A stretch of DNA of 64,000 nt from Kudoa neothunni (Eukaryota > Cnidaria): contig OZ199839.1 in assembly GCA_964304625.1 (NCBI GenBank), positions 2,108,001 to 2,172,000 on the forward strand, given 5' to 3'. This document shows, piece by piece, positions 49,946 through 61,819 of the stretch. A program made the translations under genes and the position numbers. The notes under the pieces were generated by a model that was not told the origin of the DNA, searched no databases, and was given only the letters and a program-made list of their open reading frames with translations. Position 1 is the first letter of the stretch; the number at the start of each line of letters is the position of its first letter.

Positions 49946-51180
49946 TTCTCACTGACAAAGCCCAATCCAACTTACCCTTAGTACCAACAGAGAACGATAA
50001 AACCGAAAGCAGAGAATGCGTCCCATCTAGAGCTTAGAGCGTGTTTGTTAATTTTTGACGGACTACATTGTTTCATTTAGGATACTCTATATAAACAGCG
50101 ATAGCTGTCACGTTTATTCCTCTAATACTGAATTAATTCCTTGATTCGATTACCATTCGAATTCATAAAAATAATTGAATAAATGTATATAATCCAAAAA
50201 ACAAAGAATCAATATTTAAACAAAGGTACCTCTCTCGAATGTAAATGTGGTCCGCTATTTTTATCCCCTTAGTAGTCGCTTTGAATATATAGCTATATTT
50301 TTGATACTTAAATCAGAAATAAATACATTTAACCGAAATTTAACGAAAAAAAAATTTATTTTCATTGATCTTAAATCGAAAAATACAAGGTAATCTTTTT
50401 TATTCATTCATTTTGAATATATTAAATTTTTTCATGTATTTGAATTTAATCGCAATATAGTTAGTAAATTTTCATCTAATTTCAATTAATCAATATTTAT
50501 GATTTAATACTTTTACATTATGGTTCCCGTTTTTCTTTGAATTATTTTGAAATTGTAATTTAATATTTAGCAAAAAAGGTCACTTTATTAAATGATACGT
50601 TCAATAATAATTATAGGAATATTTTATAGATCGAAAAAAATCTATTTCTGATATTTGAATAAATGTTATTTACTTCTATTTATCAAAAAAATTTTTGTTG
50701 CAATTAAAATTGAATGACAAATAGCATAACTATTACACCTACAGTTTATCAACAGTGCGGCTCTTTGAGTTGTTAATACTCAAAGACGGTTCCGGGATAA
50801 ATATTTTTAATAATTCTGTACTAGACTTAAAATGTGTTCAAAACAAATTTTTCAATTATTTTTCGTGAATTTAATCTACTCACACATAACATGTCTTATT
50901 ACCAATAGGATTTGTATATGCTTCAAAAGTAAGTTTAAAGGGACTTACCGACTTAAAGTTGGATTCTCAAACTTCATCCCATTTATTAGGAAGTAATCAA
51001 AACTGGGATGAAATATTTTATTGTGTAAAAATTTTTTACTCGTTACTTTTATGTAAAAAAGAGTAGAAAATAACGGACTTGTAGAAGATTTGAAATGCGA
51101 TTAAAATTTATTTTTCAATACGTGCGCATACCAATATATTCAACATTTTCGTCATTCGAACATACGAATGTTTGGATATC
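49946..51180. other. AT-rich intergenic beside the viral-type relic
   Basis: A TTTATATAG box on the minus strand near 50085 could have served the relic but is weak evidence in such AT-rich DNA. No other viral-type gene is readable here. Confidence 0.4.
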
Positions 51181-53533
51181 GGGGTTAAGACCGGTTTGTT
51201 TTTTTAACCGTCGGTTCGATTTAGGTCTGGTTTGTGGTAAAACCGAAATCGATTCTAAAAATCAATTTTTTTAATCAGTATAAATTAGCTTCTATCATTA
51301 ATTGATGCTGTATTTTAAACAAATAAACGCGTATTTAAATAATAAAGGGGCAGAACATTTTTTGAGAGTGGACGTGTTTCAGCTGCGAATAATTTTTTTG
51401 TTCGTTATTACGGTAATGGTAGCTGCTATTTGGAGCTATTTTGTTAAGCTTGCTAATGAAAAAGCAAAATGTAACAAATACGATGCAATGCTTACGTGCA
51501 AAAAAGGTTCGACTGATACATTGCATGCACATGCTAAATTACATGCGATCGATTCAAAAAATAAGTTGTTGCAATCGCTGATATTTTTCTATTGAAATTA
51601 AGAAGCATACAAGTACGATCCATTATTTAAAGTTATGCGAGGAAAAAGTCTTCTTGGGATTTTAACCTGGAGAGTGATATTTCCAAATTAGTCGCGATTG
51701 ACAACATTCCTATTTCCAAAATTGCAAAAAGTACCACCATAAGACGCTTGTTAAAAAAAATTATAATAAAGAGATCCCAGTATATTATGATGAAATTTTC
51801 GGTTCTTGCGTAAAAGTAGAAGCATCTATGGTGAGCAAGATAAATAATTTTTCCGGTGCCAATTCAAGACCTGCACTCTGTTCTGATGAGTGGACATCAA
51901 GTTCGAAAAAGCGATTTCTTAATATTCAAGCGTATGTCGAGGACAAAAAAATTTCACTCGGGGTTGTTAGAGTCATCGAAAGGTGTACAATGTACACGGT
52001 ACAGGCGTAGAATTGACATCATTAATCAAAAACCAGCCTTCGAAATTTGTCGTTAAGTCCTTATTTATGTGCACCGATGGAGCATGGCAAAATGCACTTT
52101 TGAGTTGGGCTTCCAGCAGATTAAGTGCATGCTTCATGGAATAACTTTAGGTAATTGAGTTATTAATTGACAAACCTACATTAACGTATAGCTGTAAAAG
52201 ACACAATGTGAGAAGCTCGTAGCCAGAAGCCAAAAAATATCGAAACTATAACGGACGACCAAGAATTTGTCTTCGTACCAAGTTTCTTAGATATTGTTAT
52301 ATCGGGTGAGGTCAATTGTTAGTCACTTCAAAATCTAGATCTGGATTGGCCTCCGACACATTGAGAAAATCATGTGAACGAAAAGACATTGAATACCTAT
52401 CACCGAATATCGATTGTGTGACACGATGGTCAAGTTGTTACGATATGTTAGTTAAATTTGTGAAAATGTTTGAGGTTATCGAAGGCGCTTACATGATTTT
52501 GGAAAGGATTTACTGACCGATAAAGATGAAATTATTTGGCCAATGTAATTATCTATAAAGATATTGTAAAAATGACTGAATTTTAAGGAATTAACATCAT
52601 GCCTGGAAATTGTGCATCGCACCGCTCTCAAACTTTCAGAGTCACAAATAAATCTTGCACAATGTTACTTCATACTAACCAACACAGTTGAAGATCTCTC
52701 GCTTATTGACGGAACCTTTTCAGAAAATTTAAAAATGAAATTTATCGAGCGCTGCTTTGAACGACGCATTATTTTGTCTGATATATTAATGTTTTTAAGC
52801 TTCGATTCAAACATTCGTGAAAAGAGTTTACTCTACGGAAGACCGCCAAATTTTGAACTACAAGAAATTAATTTGAATGAACCGAATGATCAAATCCCCA
52901 CCTATGAACCTTCCGAAGCTGATATGGATTTAGACGATTTGATAAATTACGTGACCAGCCCAAAAAAGTCAAAATATTATTCGGATTCCAACGAAATTAC
53001 CGATTTTGTTAATCAAGATGTGATGTCAGATCGTTTAGAAATGGTTCGTAAAACTCATTCTAACATAAGGACCTACGAGTATTGACCCAGAAAGATGTGT
53101 CTCCCTATGCAACCGCGTTATTTTCCCGTTGACAACAAAACTGAGCGACTCGAAACTTGAAACCATTGTGTTCATTTATGAAAATAGAAATAACTAAATT
53201 GAAATTTGAACTATAGAATTTTTCATAGTGCGTTTGAAAGAATTTGATCGTAAAATATTTGTAATAGTTTTTAAAGGTAATAAAAAACAATTCTTATCGA
53301 TAAAATTAATTAAAACAATAAAAGCTAATATATATAATTTAATTCTATTGTAAAATAATTCGAAATTTGGGTTTAAAGAATATTCTTAAACAAAGAATAA
53401 CTAAAATATGATTTCATTCATCACATTTTTACATTTTTTTGCGTTCACAAAAGTTAACATTGATACTTGAAAAAATAATTTATAAAACCGAAAACCGTTT
53501 TAGAAATAACAGAAACCGAACCGTCTTAACCCC
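51181..53533 (+). mobile_element. hAT element with short inverted ends
   Basis: GGGGTTAAGACCGGTT at 51181 and inverted GGGGTTAAGACGGTT ending at 53533 form terminal repeats; just inside both are further inverted AACCG-rich stretches. The flanks on each side carry a related CGATAT pair instead of a clean 8-bp duplication, so exact boundaries are uncertain. It encloses plus-strand hAT transposase fragments. Confidence 0.7.
51302..53085 (+). pseudogene. hAT transposase (ZBED1/ZBED4-like), decayed
   Basis: Fragments in order: 51340-51600 has a BED-finger-like region with EKAKCNKYDAMLTCKKGSTD, then LHAHAKLHA. 51828-52010 has ANSRPALCSDEWTSSSKKRF, the hAT D-x-W-T-S motif with the catalytic-type aspartate, then NIQAYVED. 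Near 52070-52200 there are traces of C-T-D-G-A and the R-C-x-A-H region. 52316-52516 has CVTRWSSCYDMLVKF. 52612-53085 has IVHRTALKLSESQINLAQC in its vicinity, then the helical C-terminal part. Many stops and frame changes; not functional. Confidence 0.8.
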
Positions 53534-56394
53534 TCTTTCGATATTGGTCGATTCATAAATAATTCTTTGTTTTTGCCAAAATAAAATTCATTTGTATCCA
53601 TGGGATCAAAAAAATATTCAGGCTCATTGAAACCATATACATTAAGGTTTTCAATATTGCACAATTAATCGGTACCTGGACTTTGCTGGCCATTGCCGAA
53701 TTTCGCGCACGCGCCACAAGAATAAATTTCTAATTTTTGGACGAATAAAATCATCTACTTTGTTTGTATTATTTAATTAAGAATGTGAAGGACATCGATC
53801 TAACAATATAAGAACTTTTAATATTTTTCTCGCAAACTTGTGATCAAGATTTTTTTAAAATATCATGATAGTGGAAGACATCCACTCATTTTTTTGATCG
53901 TAATATTTAATAGATAAATTATTAATTACTTTAAAACAGTGGGTCTCTCAAAATTAAACAATGATACCGTGGAAAAATTTTTTCTTGCAAATTAAGCAGT
54001 TTATAACAAGGTGACAGGTTATTGATTGTTTCGTTGCATTTTAATTAAATTAAATTAAATTTTACCCATTTTTTAAGGCATATGCTCGTTGGGCACACTG
54101 TTCCTAGAAAAGATTTTTTTTTAAAGCGGTTTAATATGTTTTCTTTCTCATAAATACTTATTACCTCAAAAAAATCTGTTTACCTATTCGTAACCAATAT
54201 TTAGGGCATGTAACTTTCGATTTTATCAGGATGGTTCGGCGTTTATTTTTTCCTATTGTTTCAGAAAAAACGTCTTAATAAGAATATGCGGGAAAAGATG
54301 TGATTTGGAAAATTATATTGAGGATTGATTTAATTTATAAATTATTTAAAATGAATTTATTTACAAATACCGCAAGTTAAAGTTACCTACAAAACCAAAC
54401 CATATGTAGAAACATATTGTGTTATTAAACATCGTTAGATGATAGAATCGTTAAAGCATGTCTCACCTGACCCCTTTTGTTATTTAGATATCATAAAAAT
54501 CCAAAAATAACGATTTATCATGTTTCAGCTGTAGTGTATGATGGATTACCACTTAAAATAAGAGATAATTGCACAAGACTAGAAGTTTTTCCTAGAAATG
54601 TTGCCTTACCGCATGTTCACTTTCTAATGTCAAAAATTTTGTTGATAAGCATATACTTATATTGTTTAAACAAAATTCTAGCAACGTCAACTTCTTCGAC
54701 AATTTTCATGAATTTTTAAACATACCACTGTTATTAATCGTAATAAAGATTTTTCCAGAGATTAATCGTGTTCTTTCAGGAGAGAGAATACTTATTTGAA
54801 TGAAAAATCTCGATGGTATTATAATTTTATAAAGATCGTGAAATTAAATATAATTATAATCTGTGTAATGTTAGTTTGTGTTTTTTGCGTCATAGAGATG
54901 TTTGTGTAGATCTATGTATTAATCTTCCTTATACGAAAAATAAACGTCGCAAATTGCATGACCTACCAATATTATCAGGAACGATCCGTGCTTCTCTACG
55001 GAAAGGGACTTTTTAAAACAAAGGCGACTCTTGAAATTTTTGAGCCGTCCTTAGCGTTTACTGAAGCTGGTGATTTTTAAGATTATCAGAAAAATGTTTT
55101 GTCTTTTCGGTGGTCAAAAATTCTAGAATATTTTCCTTTTTGTGATTCCATGACATTAACTGGTCGTATAATTCAATTTAAATTTGAACATATTTTGCGT
55201 TTGTAATCTTTTTACAGGTAGAAGCAACATTGGAATTCTTTATATCAGATTTATTAGACAAAATTCTAGTCAGAGAAGAATAACCTATTTTAGTTTGAAT
55301 AAAACTCACAATAAGAGAATACATGGTATTCTATGGCGCCTTAGAGACATTTACGAGAATTTCAGATTGATTTAATTAAAACATATATAACATAATTTCA
55401 ATTTTTAATCAATAGTTTCTTTCATCCCTCACTATACGGAACGTTCAAATGTGTAATTTAGTGCAGCGGTTACCAATGTTTTTAGCTGGTGGGCCAAATT
55501 TTGGATTCTCATAAGCCTCGAGAATCGGATTGAAAGTTTTTATTCGAAAAGCAATTACAGAAATGAAACGAAAACAATATAAATATCAGAAAATAATGAA
55601 TTTTTATTTGAGTGTGAAAAGGAAACTGATTCTTGTGGAAACATTTAGTATATTTCAATTATAGGGTGCCAACGAGATTATGCACCATCCATAATCTATT
55701 GTATAACTCAAAAAATCGCAACGTTGGTTATATTTATGGTTGTAATTAAGAATTACAATTTTTTTCAAGTATAAAATTCATAGTTTATTTATTCGATTAT
55801 ACTCAAATTATGTAGATGCTACTAAGGTGTTCATTTGTCGAGTTTAGAAATTCTTTATTATTTCTTTATTAACCACTATTTATATATAAGAACATAATTT
55901 TGTAGAATACTGTATATGATTCTCAAAAGTATCTAAGGAATGATTATTATTGCCCATCATTTTAACGTTATAATATCAAATCAACTAAACTCAGCCAGAT
56001 TAAAAATTATAGTCAATCAGCTTAATTTATAAGTTTAAATTATTAAAGGCGCAGGAATAAAATAAACTTTGCAACATGTATTTTATCGATTCGTACGTTT
56101 TACATTCAGAATCATGCTATATTAGTGTGTCGATTTTTCTTTTGTTTCAATTTGGATAAAGTAAAAACGTTAACGGAATTAAATGAGGATTTTTAATTAA
56201 CACTCGTCTACTAAGGTAATGTACTGATAATCTTCAAGTAGGTCAACACAACTTCGCGTGCACAAGCGCATTCGAATATAGGGGCAGGGCGCCCAATGAG
56301 ACTATCCGAAAAAACCCAAGGTCGACAAGAAAACATAATACTATTATTAAAATAAGAATTTTTATTTTACAGGGTTTTTTTAATTATTATCGTC
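53534..56394. other. Intergenic, mostly AT-rich
   Basis: Just outside the hAT right end, the minus strand at 53655-53537 reads a 39-codon open piece (VYGFNEPEYFFDPMDTNEFY) with coding-like composition but no recognised family. CAGCGGTTACCAATGTTTTT at 55464 looks like a hAT-type MITE end. The 54477-54719 and 55184-55375 frames are unrecognised. Confidence 0.4.
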
Positions 56395-56592
56395 AATTGA
56401 ATCGATTTCATCATCTTCACAACCCTCAGTTAAGAAGTTTGATGTATTTTTCAAGCGCTCAAGGTATCATTGGCTCACAACATCGTTGCTCACATCATGT
56501 ATCAGTTTATTTGTTGGATGCGACGTCAAACACGTATTATAATTTTCTTTGGTCGACTGCTTTGCGATAAGTGTACATTTTACAATTACAAT
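56395..56592 (-). other. Coding-like fragment, probably transposon-derived
   Basis: The minus strand reads KCTLIAKQSTKENYNTCLTS, HPTNKLIHDVSNDVVSQ, one TGA, then YLERLKNTSNFLTEGCEDDE and an acidic end with a stop. The composition and acidic C-terminus look like the end of a DNA-transposon protein. No catalytic motif, and the family is not identified. Confidence 0.4.
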
Positions 56593-57369
56593 TACAGACT
56601 TTAATGAGTTTGTTTAGTTTTTAATGTGTTCATTAATGAATTAATTAGTTCAACATATGCGGTAGATGGAATTTCTGTCCTTAGATATTGATCAAGTCAA
56701 TATTTAAAATCTACTTTTAACCAATCTTGATTGGAGCACATATTATTCCCCGCTCTTTTTGAGCTCCGTTTAAATTTTCACGCATACTTTAAAATAATAT
56801 ACGTCAATAACTCCAAAATATGTTATTAAAAAAGCTAGAAAATTTTAAGACAGTGTTGAAATATCCAAATAAAATCACAGAATAACAAGAACAATTGATT
56901 AAATAATAATTATTCAAAGGTCGGGAAACAGCGCGTCACCGACGGCCATAATATCTGTTTAAATTTTCAAATAATTTTATTCCCCTCCATTACTATAACA
57001 ATCAATATGATTATTATTCCTAATTATAAAACTTATTATTTATAAACTGATCTCAACGAACTCAACAATCTACGAGTTTTGTAAATAAACAAAAAACCCC
57101 AAGATTTAGCTTAGAGTGAAAACCCATGGTTTGGACCCCCTATGTTAGGGGGGATACCGCGGGCCATACTATGGTGACTCTAATTTAGTGGATTAATCGG
57201 ATTAGAATTTGAAATAACTATTGCCCAATAGCAGGACCTTGAATTTTACCAAAATTTCCTCAAACAAAGGTTATTTTATATTTTTGGGTAAAATGTTAAT
57301 CTAGAGGAGTATATGCATCGCAAATTTTACAATATGGAGTATAGAAATAAGAAAAAAGAAGTGGCTATT
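56593..57369. other. Intergenic
   Basis: Includes a GC-richer spot near 57130-57170 with an inverted GGACCCCCTATG / TAGGGGGGA arrangement; otherwise no feature. Confidence 0.4.
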
Positions 57370-57590
57370 GGCATAGTAAATAATATTTAGGTGGCGCTAG
57401 TTTTGACTATATTTAAGTATTTCTGGCCCATCACTCCGCTCTTAGGGGTCAGGAATAATTAAATATAGTCGATTCTAAAAAATTACATCTATAACTAGCT
57501 AGTAAGTTGGAGTTTGTGAGATTAAAAATTCTCAATTCACATGTATACATGCCATTTAGGATTAAATTGTACTGTGCCAATAACTTCTGC
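57370..57590 (-). repeat. Dispersed repeat family R, copy 3 (inverted)
   Basis: Reverse complement of copies at 15520 and 39290: AATATTTAGGTGGCGCTAGT, GACTATATTTAA, CCGCTCTTAGG, AATAATTAAATATAGTC, then AGATTAAAAATTCTC and TTTAGGATTAAATTGTACTG. This copy shows that the TAATTAAATATAGTC blocks are inverted around the GAGCGG centre, so the element is partly palindromic. Confidence 0.7.
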
Positions 57591-57611
57591 AATAAAAAAT
57601 TGTTTCCTACC

Positions 57612-57642
57612 CCATACTGAACCTCGCAATATCGAGACCTTT
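57612..57642 (-). mobile_element. Solo Tigger terminus
   Basis: On the minus strand CAGAAAGGTCTCGATATTGC ends beside a TA, matching the ends of the 25897-27440 Tigger. No partner end found. Confidence 0.6.
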
Positions 57643-58250
57643 CTGTAATTAAGATAAATAATAATCATTTTAATTAATTATTAATTTTTCAATAACACAT
57701 AATTTCATCAAGCTTATTTGGGCGTCATATTGATACAAAAATAAGTTATCTCTCCATTTTTAAATTAATTTCGCCAGCCTTAAGATAATGTAGTTACAAC
57801 TTAAAATGTCATTCTAACGAATATCTAACATATACAATCGAATATAAATCACAAACTTATATCATATACACTCGGTCTGTTTCATTACTAATATGGGTTA
57901 TATTACTACTTACTACTTTAGTTGGAACCTGTGGTCATGTTGCGCATGCGCCAAAATTTAGTAGTGATTGGTTATTGTTAAATCAGCCGATCCAAAATAA
58001 TTTTCGATGACCATTACTCGTAAAATTGAAAAACTTAGTTTATTTGCGAGAGTAATCACACTCTTGTCAAAAACTACAATAATTGGCGCCAAGATGAATT
58101 TTTCTCTATACAAATAATAAGTAGAAATTATAATTACAAGTTATTTAGTCCATAGCAGATGAACTTAACATAATGGAAGTGTCAATGGATAATGATGTAA
58201 TATGACGAAAGTAATTCTCGGCGATCTTCGTCGCGAAGCACGCTGCAGAG
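57643..58250. other. RPL4 upstream region
   Basis: No TATA box is evident. A pyrimidine-bearing start region is expected just upstream of the ATG at 58251 but cannot be placed. The stretch CGATCTTCGTCGCGAAGCAC at 58222 is unusually GC-rich for this window and may be 5' UTR. Confidence 0.45.
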
Positions 58251-59394
58251 ATGGTATGTCGCATTGTGTATTTGTTATATGACTAATTCGCTGAAATAGG
58301 CTACCTACAATGGATCATATGTACATAATATAGTGGAAAAAGATGGTAAGTTGATTCTGGAGAAAAAGTCTCCGATCACTCTACCCAAAGTGTTCTCATC
58401 TCCTATTCGAAGTGATTTGGTGAATTTTATCCACACTCAACTTCGTTGCAACGCTCGTCAGGCTCATGGTGTAAGCAAAAATGCAGGTGTGCAAGTCAGT
58501 GCATTGTCTTGGGGAACTGGTCGTGCAGTTTCAAGAATTCCAAGAGTGAAGGGTGGCGGTACCCATAGGTCTGGTCAAGCTGCCTACGGTAACATGTGTA
58601 GGGGTGGACACACATTCAATCCTCTGGTAACATATCGTAAATGGCACCGAAAAGTCAATCTAAAACAGAAGCGTTTTGCCATTGCTTCAGCTTTGGCCGC
58701 TTCTGCCTGTCCCTCGCTTGTTATGGCTCGTGGTCACTCGATTGAGAATGTTCCACAATTCCCCCTGATTGTCGATGACAAGTCGGTCGGATTGGGTGAC
58801 ATGTCTAAAACCAAATCTGCTGTTTCCGCATTGAAAGCTATCGGTGCTTATGATGATATTATTCGTTGCAAGGAGAGCAAGCGTATTCGTCCCGGAAAAG
58901 GAAAAATGAGAAACAGACGTTATCTCATGAAGAAAGGTCCTCTCATGATTCACACTCAAGACTCTGACAGTGCTTTTGTTCGTGCGTTGAGAAATATTCC
59001 TGGATTGGAGTTGATGCATGTGCGCAGATTGAACCTGTTGAAATTGGCCCCCGGTGGTCACCTTGGCAGGTTCATCATTTGGACTGAAGATGCCGTGGAA
59101 GAACTACGAAAGATGTACTATTTCAGTGGTGAGAAATCTGACGGAAAAGCCTTCTTTATCCTCCCCAGAAAACAAATGAGTGGTGATATTTCCAGTCTGA
59201 TCAATTCGGACGCCATCCAACGAGTTCTTCGTCCCAAGATTCATAAAGTTGGCAAGTCGGCTAGAAAGATCAATCCCTTCACCAACGATCATGTTATGCA
59301 TTTCTTGAATCCTTTCGCTCGTGTTCTCAAAAGAAGAGCCATTCTTGCTAGCAGCAAAACTAAGCCGACACAAGTTCAACAAGTTGCCATGTGA
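58251..59394 (+). CDS. RPL4: 60S ribosomal protein L4 (uL4)
   Basis: Exon 1 supplies only the ATG (58251-58253) before GTATGT; a 46-bp intron ends at AG 58298-58299. Exon 2 (58300-59394) encodes the rest, 365 residues in total, starting MATYNGSYVHNIVEKDGK. uL4 binds 28S rRNA and its long loop lines the peptide exit tunnel. Diagnostic parts: SSPIRSDLVNFIHTQLR, SWGTGRAVSRIPRVKGGGTH, GNMCRGGHTFNP, WHRKVNLKQKRFAIASALAA, RPGKGKMRNRRY, RALRNIPGLELMHVRRLNLL, KLAPGGHLGRFIIWTEDAVE, and NPFARVLKRRAILA. It lacks the long lysine-rich C-terminal extension of vertebrate L4, as in some other eukaryotes. Codon use is more GC-rich than its surroundings, fitting high expression. AATAAA signals follow at about 59499 and 59540. 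Confidence 0.98.
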
Positions 59395-59636
59395 TTACGG
59401 TTGACGTTTAGTAATAACAAATTAGAAAATTTGTGGTTTGTTGTTTACCATGAGGTGTTTTGTTTTTGTGATGCGTGAAACCAATGGAATTAATCCTTAA
59501 TAAATAGCAATAGACATTGATAGTAAAAACGAATTATAATAAAGAATAATAATTAATTGTGTGTGGGAGCCGTGGTGGCATTATAAAATTGCGACACCGA
59601 AAAGCATTTACGTCTTTAGTTTGTAGCTAGTGTATT
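59395..59636. other. RPL4 3' flank
   Basis: Contains the likely 3' UTR and AATAAA signals; no other feature. Confidence 0.5.
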
Positions 59637-60268
59637 ACGGCGAAAATTCGCCAACAGATATGCGCACTAAGTTTTTTGTTAATTTCCCAAATAAAATGGT
59701 TAACCCAGGATGACATTATCTTAATTGTCTCTAGGAATGTTGATTGTGTCCCTCAATAGGGTTTGACGTGAACGGAATATCGTTCACGGCTCTAAAATAA
59801 GCACTGCATGATTCGGTTGGATATTTGGTTCATTCTAGGTAGTTCTTTCAAAATATTGAACAAATTAAAATAAATTAATACCATGGAATTCGTTTCCATT
59901 CTATAAACGTTTATTCTTACTCGTCTCCAATGAAGTTTGTTGATATGGAAGCAAATGAGTTTATTGACAAATATAAAAATTCAACACAACTTTTATATTT
60001 ACTATATAATCCAAGTTGTTGAAGTTTTCTGAAGAATATTTGACCAGAATGTAAGATGTAAAAATAAATGTTCAATTACGTTGCTTTTTTTAAAAGCAAC
60101 ATAAGGTGGAATTTTAAATCGATAACAATATCTTTTTTGTAAATATAATCTTCATATAAACTCATTTCGTTATTTTTTGATGTTTTCAAAAGTTTATATA
60201 ATGAGAATTTTGAGAAGCTTTTTTACCCACGACGAACGCGCACTCGTTGGCGAAAATTCGTCATACCA
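59637..60268. mobile_element. MITE with GGCGAAAATTCGCC-type inverted ends
   Basis: The left end TTACGGCGAAAATTCGCCAA, then CAGATATGCGCAC, mirrors the right end, inverted TGACGAATTTTCGCCAACGA, then GTGCGCG. Both lie next to TA. Inside is AT-rich with no coding frame. The TA flanks suggest a Tc1/mariner-type origin. Confidence 0.55.
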
Positions 60269-61179
60269 ACTAGTGTGATCGTACAAAAGTCCGAGATTAA
60301 AACCTTTGTTTTAGTAAGTGAACTATTTTTATTAAGGATTTGATTTTAAACTTGATATTTGACTGATAAAAGGCATTGAGGTTAAAATGTAGAATAGTGA
60401 CTGCATTCTCCGATAAAATTATTGTTGATATTAACGTTATGCTTTTGATCAGTGGCGGTGCTGCAATGCATTAGAAAATTTCTGTAACCGTTGTTCAAAA
60501 TTGAATAAATTTCTGGTGAAGAAACAATCATTTACTCTTGAACCAAGTGTAATCTTAAGAATAGCACTAAAGTGAGGATATATACCTACGTACTATAGAT
60601 TAAAACACATCTTAGGTAAGCCGGCACGCCGTAGATTGTATCTGCGTGGCCCCTAGACCTTCGCTTACGCATTACGGAAAAATCCGCCTTCGGTGGAACT
60701 GTGTAGCGCAACAGTTACGTTCAAATATTTGTGTGCTTTTTCAAGGAGTAGAGAATGTTTGGTAACATTGAACATATTAATCGTGAAATTTAAATGTTTA
60801 TACAAATGGTTAAATTTAAAGAACTCTTTTTATTTAATTATACCAATACAGTAACAATAATGACCCATCTTGCGAATCGATGTTTCGTGAATTATTAACG
60901 CGCTTTTAAATGTGAAATATACACGAAATTAATAAAATAAATATAGAATTCTCAGATCCAGAGTATAGGTGTCTACCTAGTAACAGAATCATAGTTATCT
61001 TTCCCTGGCATAACAAGGAATATACACTAATTAAATTGAAGTAAATATGGATTAATTTTCAGAAGTTTACAGATTCTCATAAAATAATTTTCCCTAATCC
61101 CTCCTCTAACACAAAGAAAATATCATACAATATTTTTTACAAAGTATAGCAATTGGGCTGGGGAAAATCTTTAGAAATA
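60269..61179. other. Intergenic with a GC-rich patch at 60597-60722
   Basis: The patch (TAAGCCGGCACGCCGTAGAT onward) stands out against AT-rich surroundings and has short inverted stretches (AATCCGCCTTCGGTGGA). It does not fold as a tRNA, and no snRNA motif was recognised. It may be a fragment of a GC-richer mobile element. Confidence 0.4.
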
Positions 61180-61819
61180 CAGTCGAAAACTCGATTATCC
61201 GAAAATCTCGCTATCAAAAAGAGATTTTAAATTTTATTTGGATTTTATTGACATTACATGCCGATAAATGTTCGATTATCCGGATCCCGGAAGAATTATC
61301 TAATCATATTTCCGGATATAAATAGCACCCATCACCTTAGGACATATACAATGTAACATATATACCAACGCAACTTGTAAAACTAAAATATTTCTAGGTT
61401 ATTTATTAATAAATTTTCCTATAAAACTTAAGCATTCAGTTCTTATATAAATTTTCGTTATATCTGAACACGTGTCTTGATGTATATTAAACAAACATTA
61501 ATTATTGATTATTTAAAAAAATTGGTTATTCCTCTGTAGACGTGTAAAAACTGCCATAATTATGTACTGTTTTTCCTTTAAGTCTCCATATTCTTTGTTA
61601 ATAAATATGTCAACATTATGAATTTTAGTGACAAAAATTAAAACATTCTATTTAATAAATAGTAAAAAATTTCTCATTAATCAGGTAAAGAATCCTTTAA
61701 GTAGATATTTAAAAAAACTCGCGTGAACAAGACATTGTTTATGTTGGACTAACCGGAACCTCGCTATCCGTAAAGAAAATCGCCGGTCCCAAATTTTCCG
61801 GATAATCGATGGTTGATTG
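61180..61819 (+). mobile_element. Tigger/pogo-like MITE, copy 3 (complete)
   Basis: CAGTCGAAAACTCGATTATC at the left and inverted CAATCAACCATCGATTATCC at the right, each beside TA. It is 640 bp and shares full internal order with copies 1 and 2. No transposase; the source was probably a pogo/Tigger element with TCGATTATCCG termini, not the two Tigger subfamilies present in this window. Confidence 0.85.

Noticed and set aside
47641-50300. Complete integrated virus or Polinton
   Set aside because: Only the helicase-type gene is readable; no terminal repeats, capsid, integrase or polymerase found nearby.
51171-53550. 8-bp target duplication for the hAT element
   Set aside because: The flanking CGATAT-like sequences are inverted with respect to each other, not direct repeats.
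58687-59382. Two minus-strand frames across RPL4
   Set aside because: Shadows of the conserved RPL4 coding sequence.
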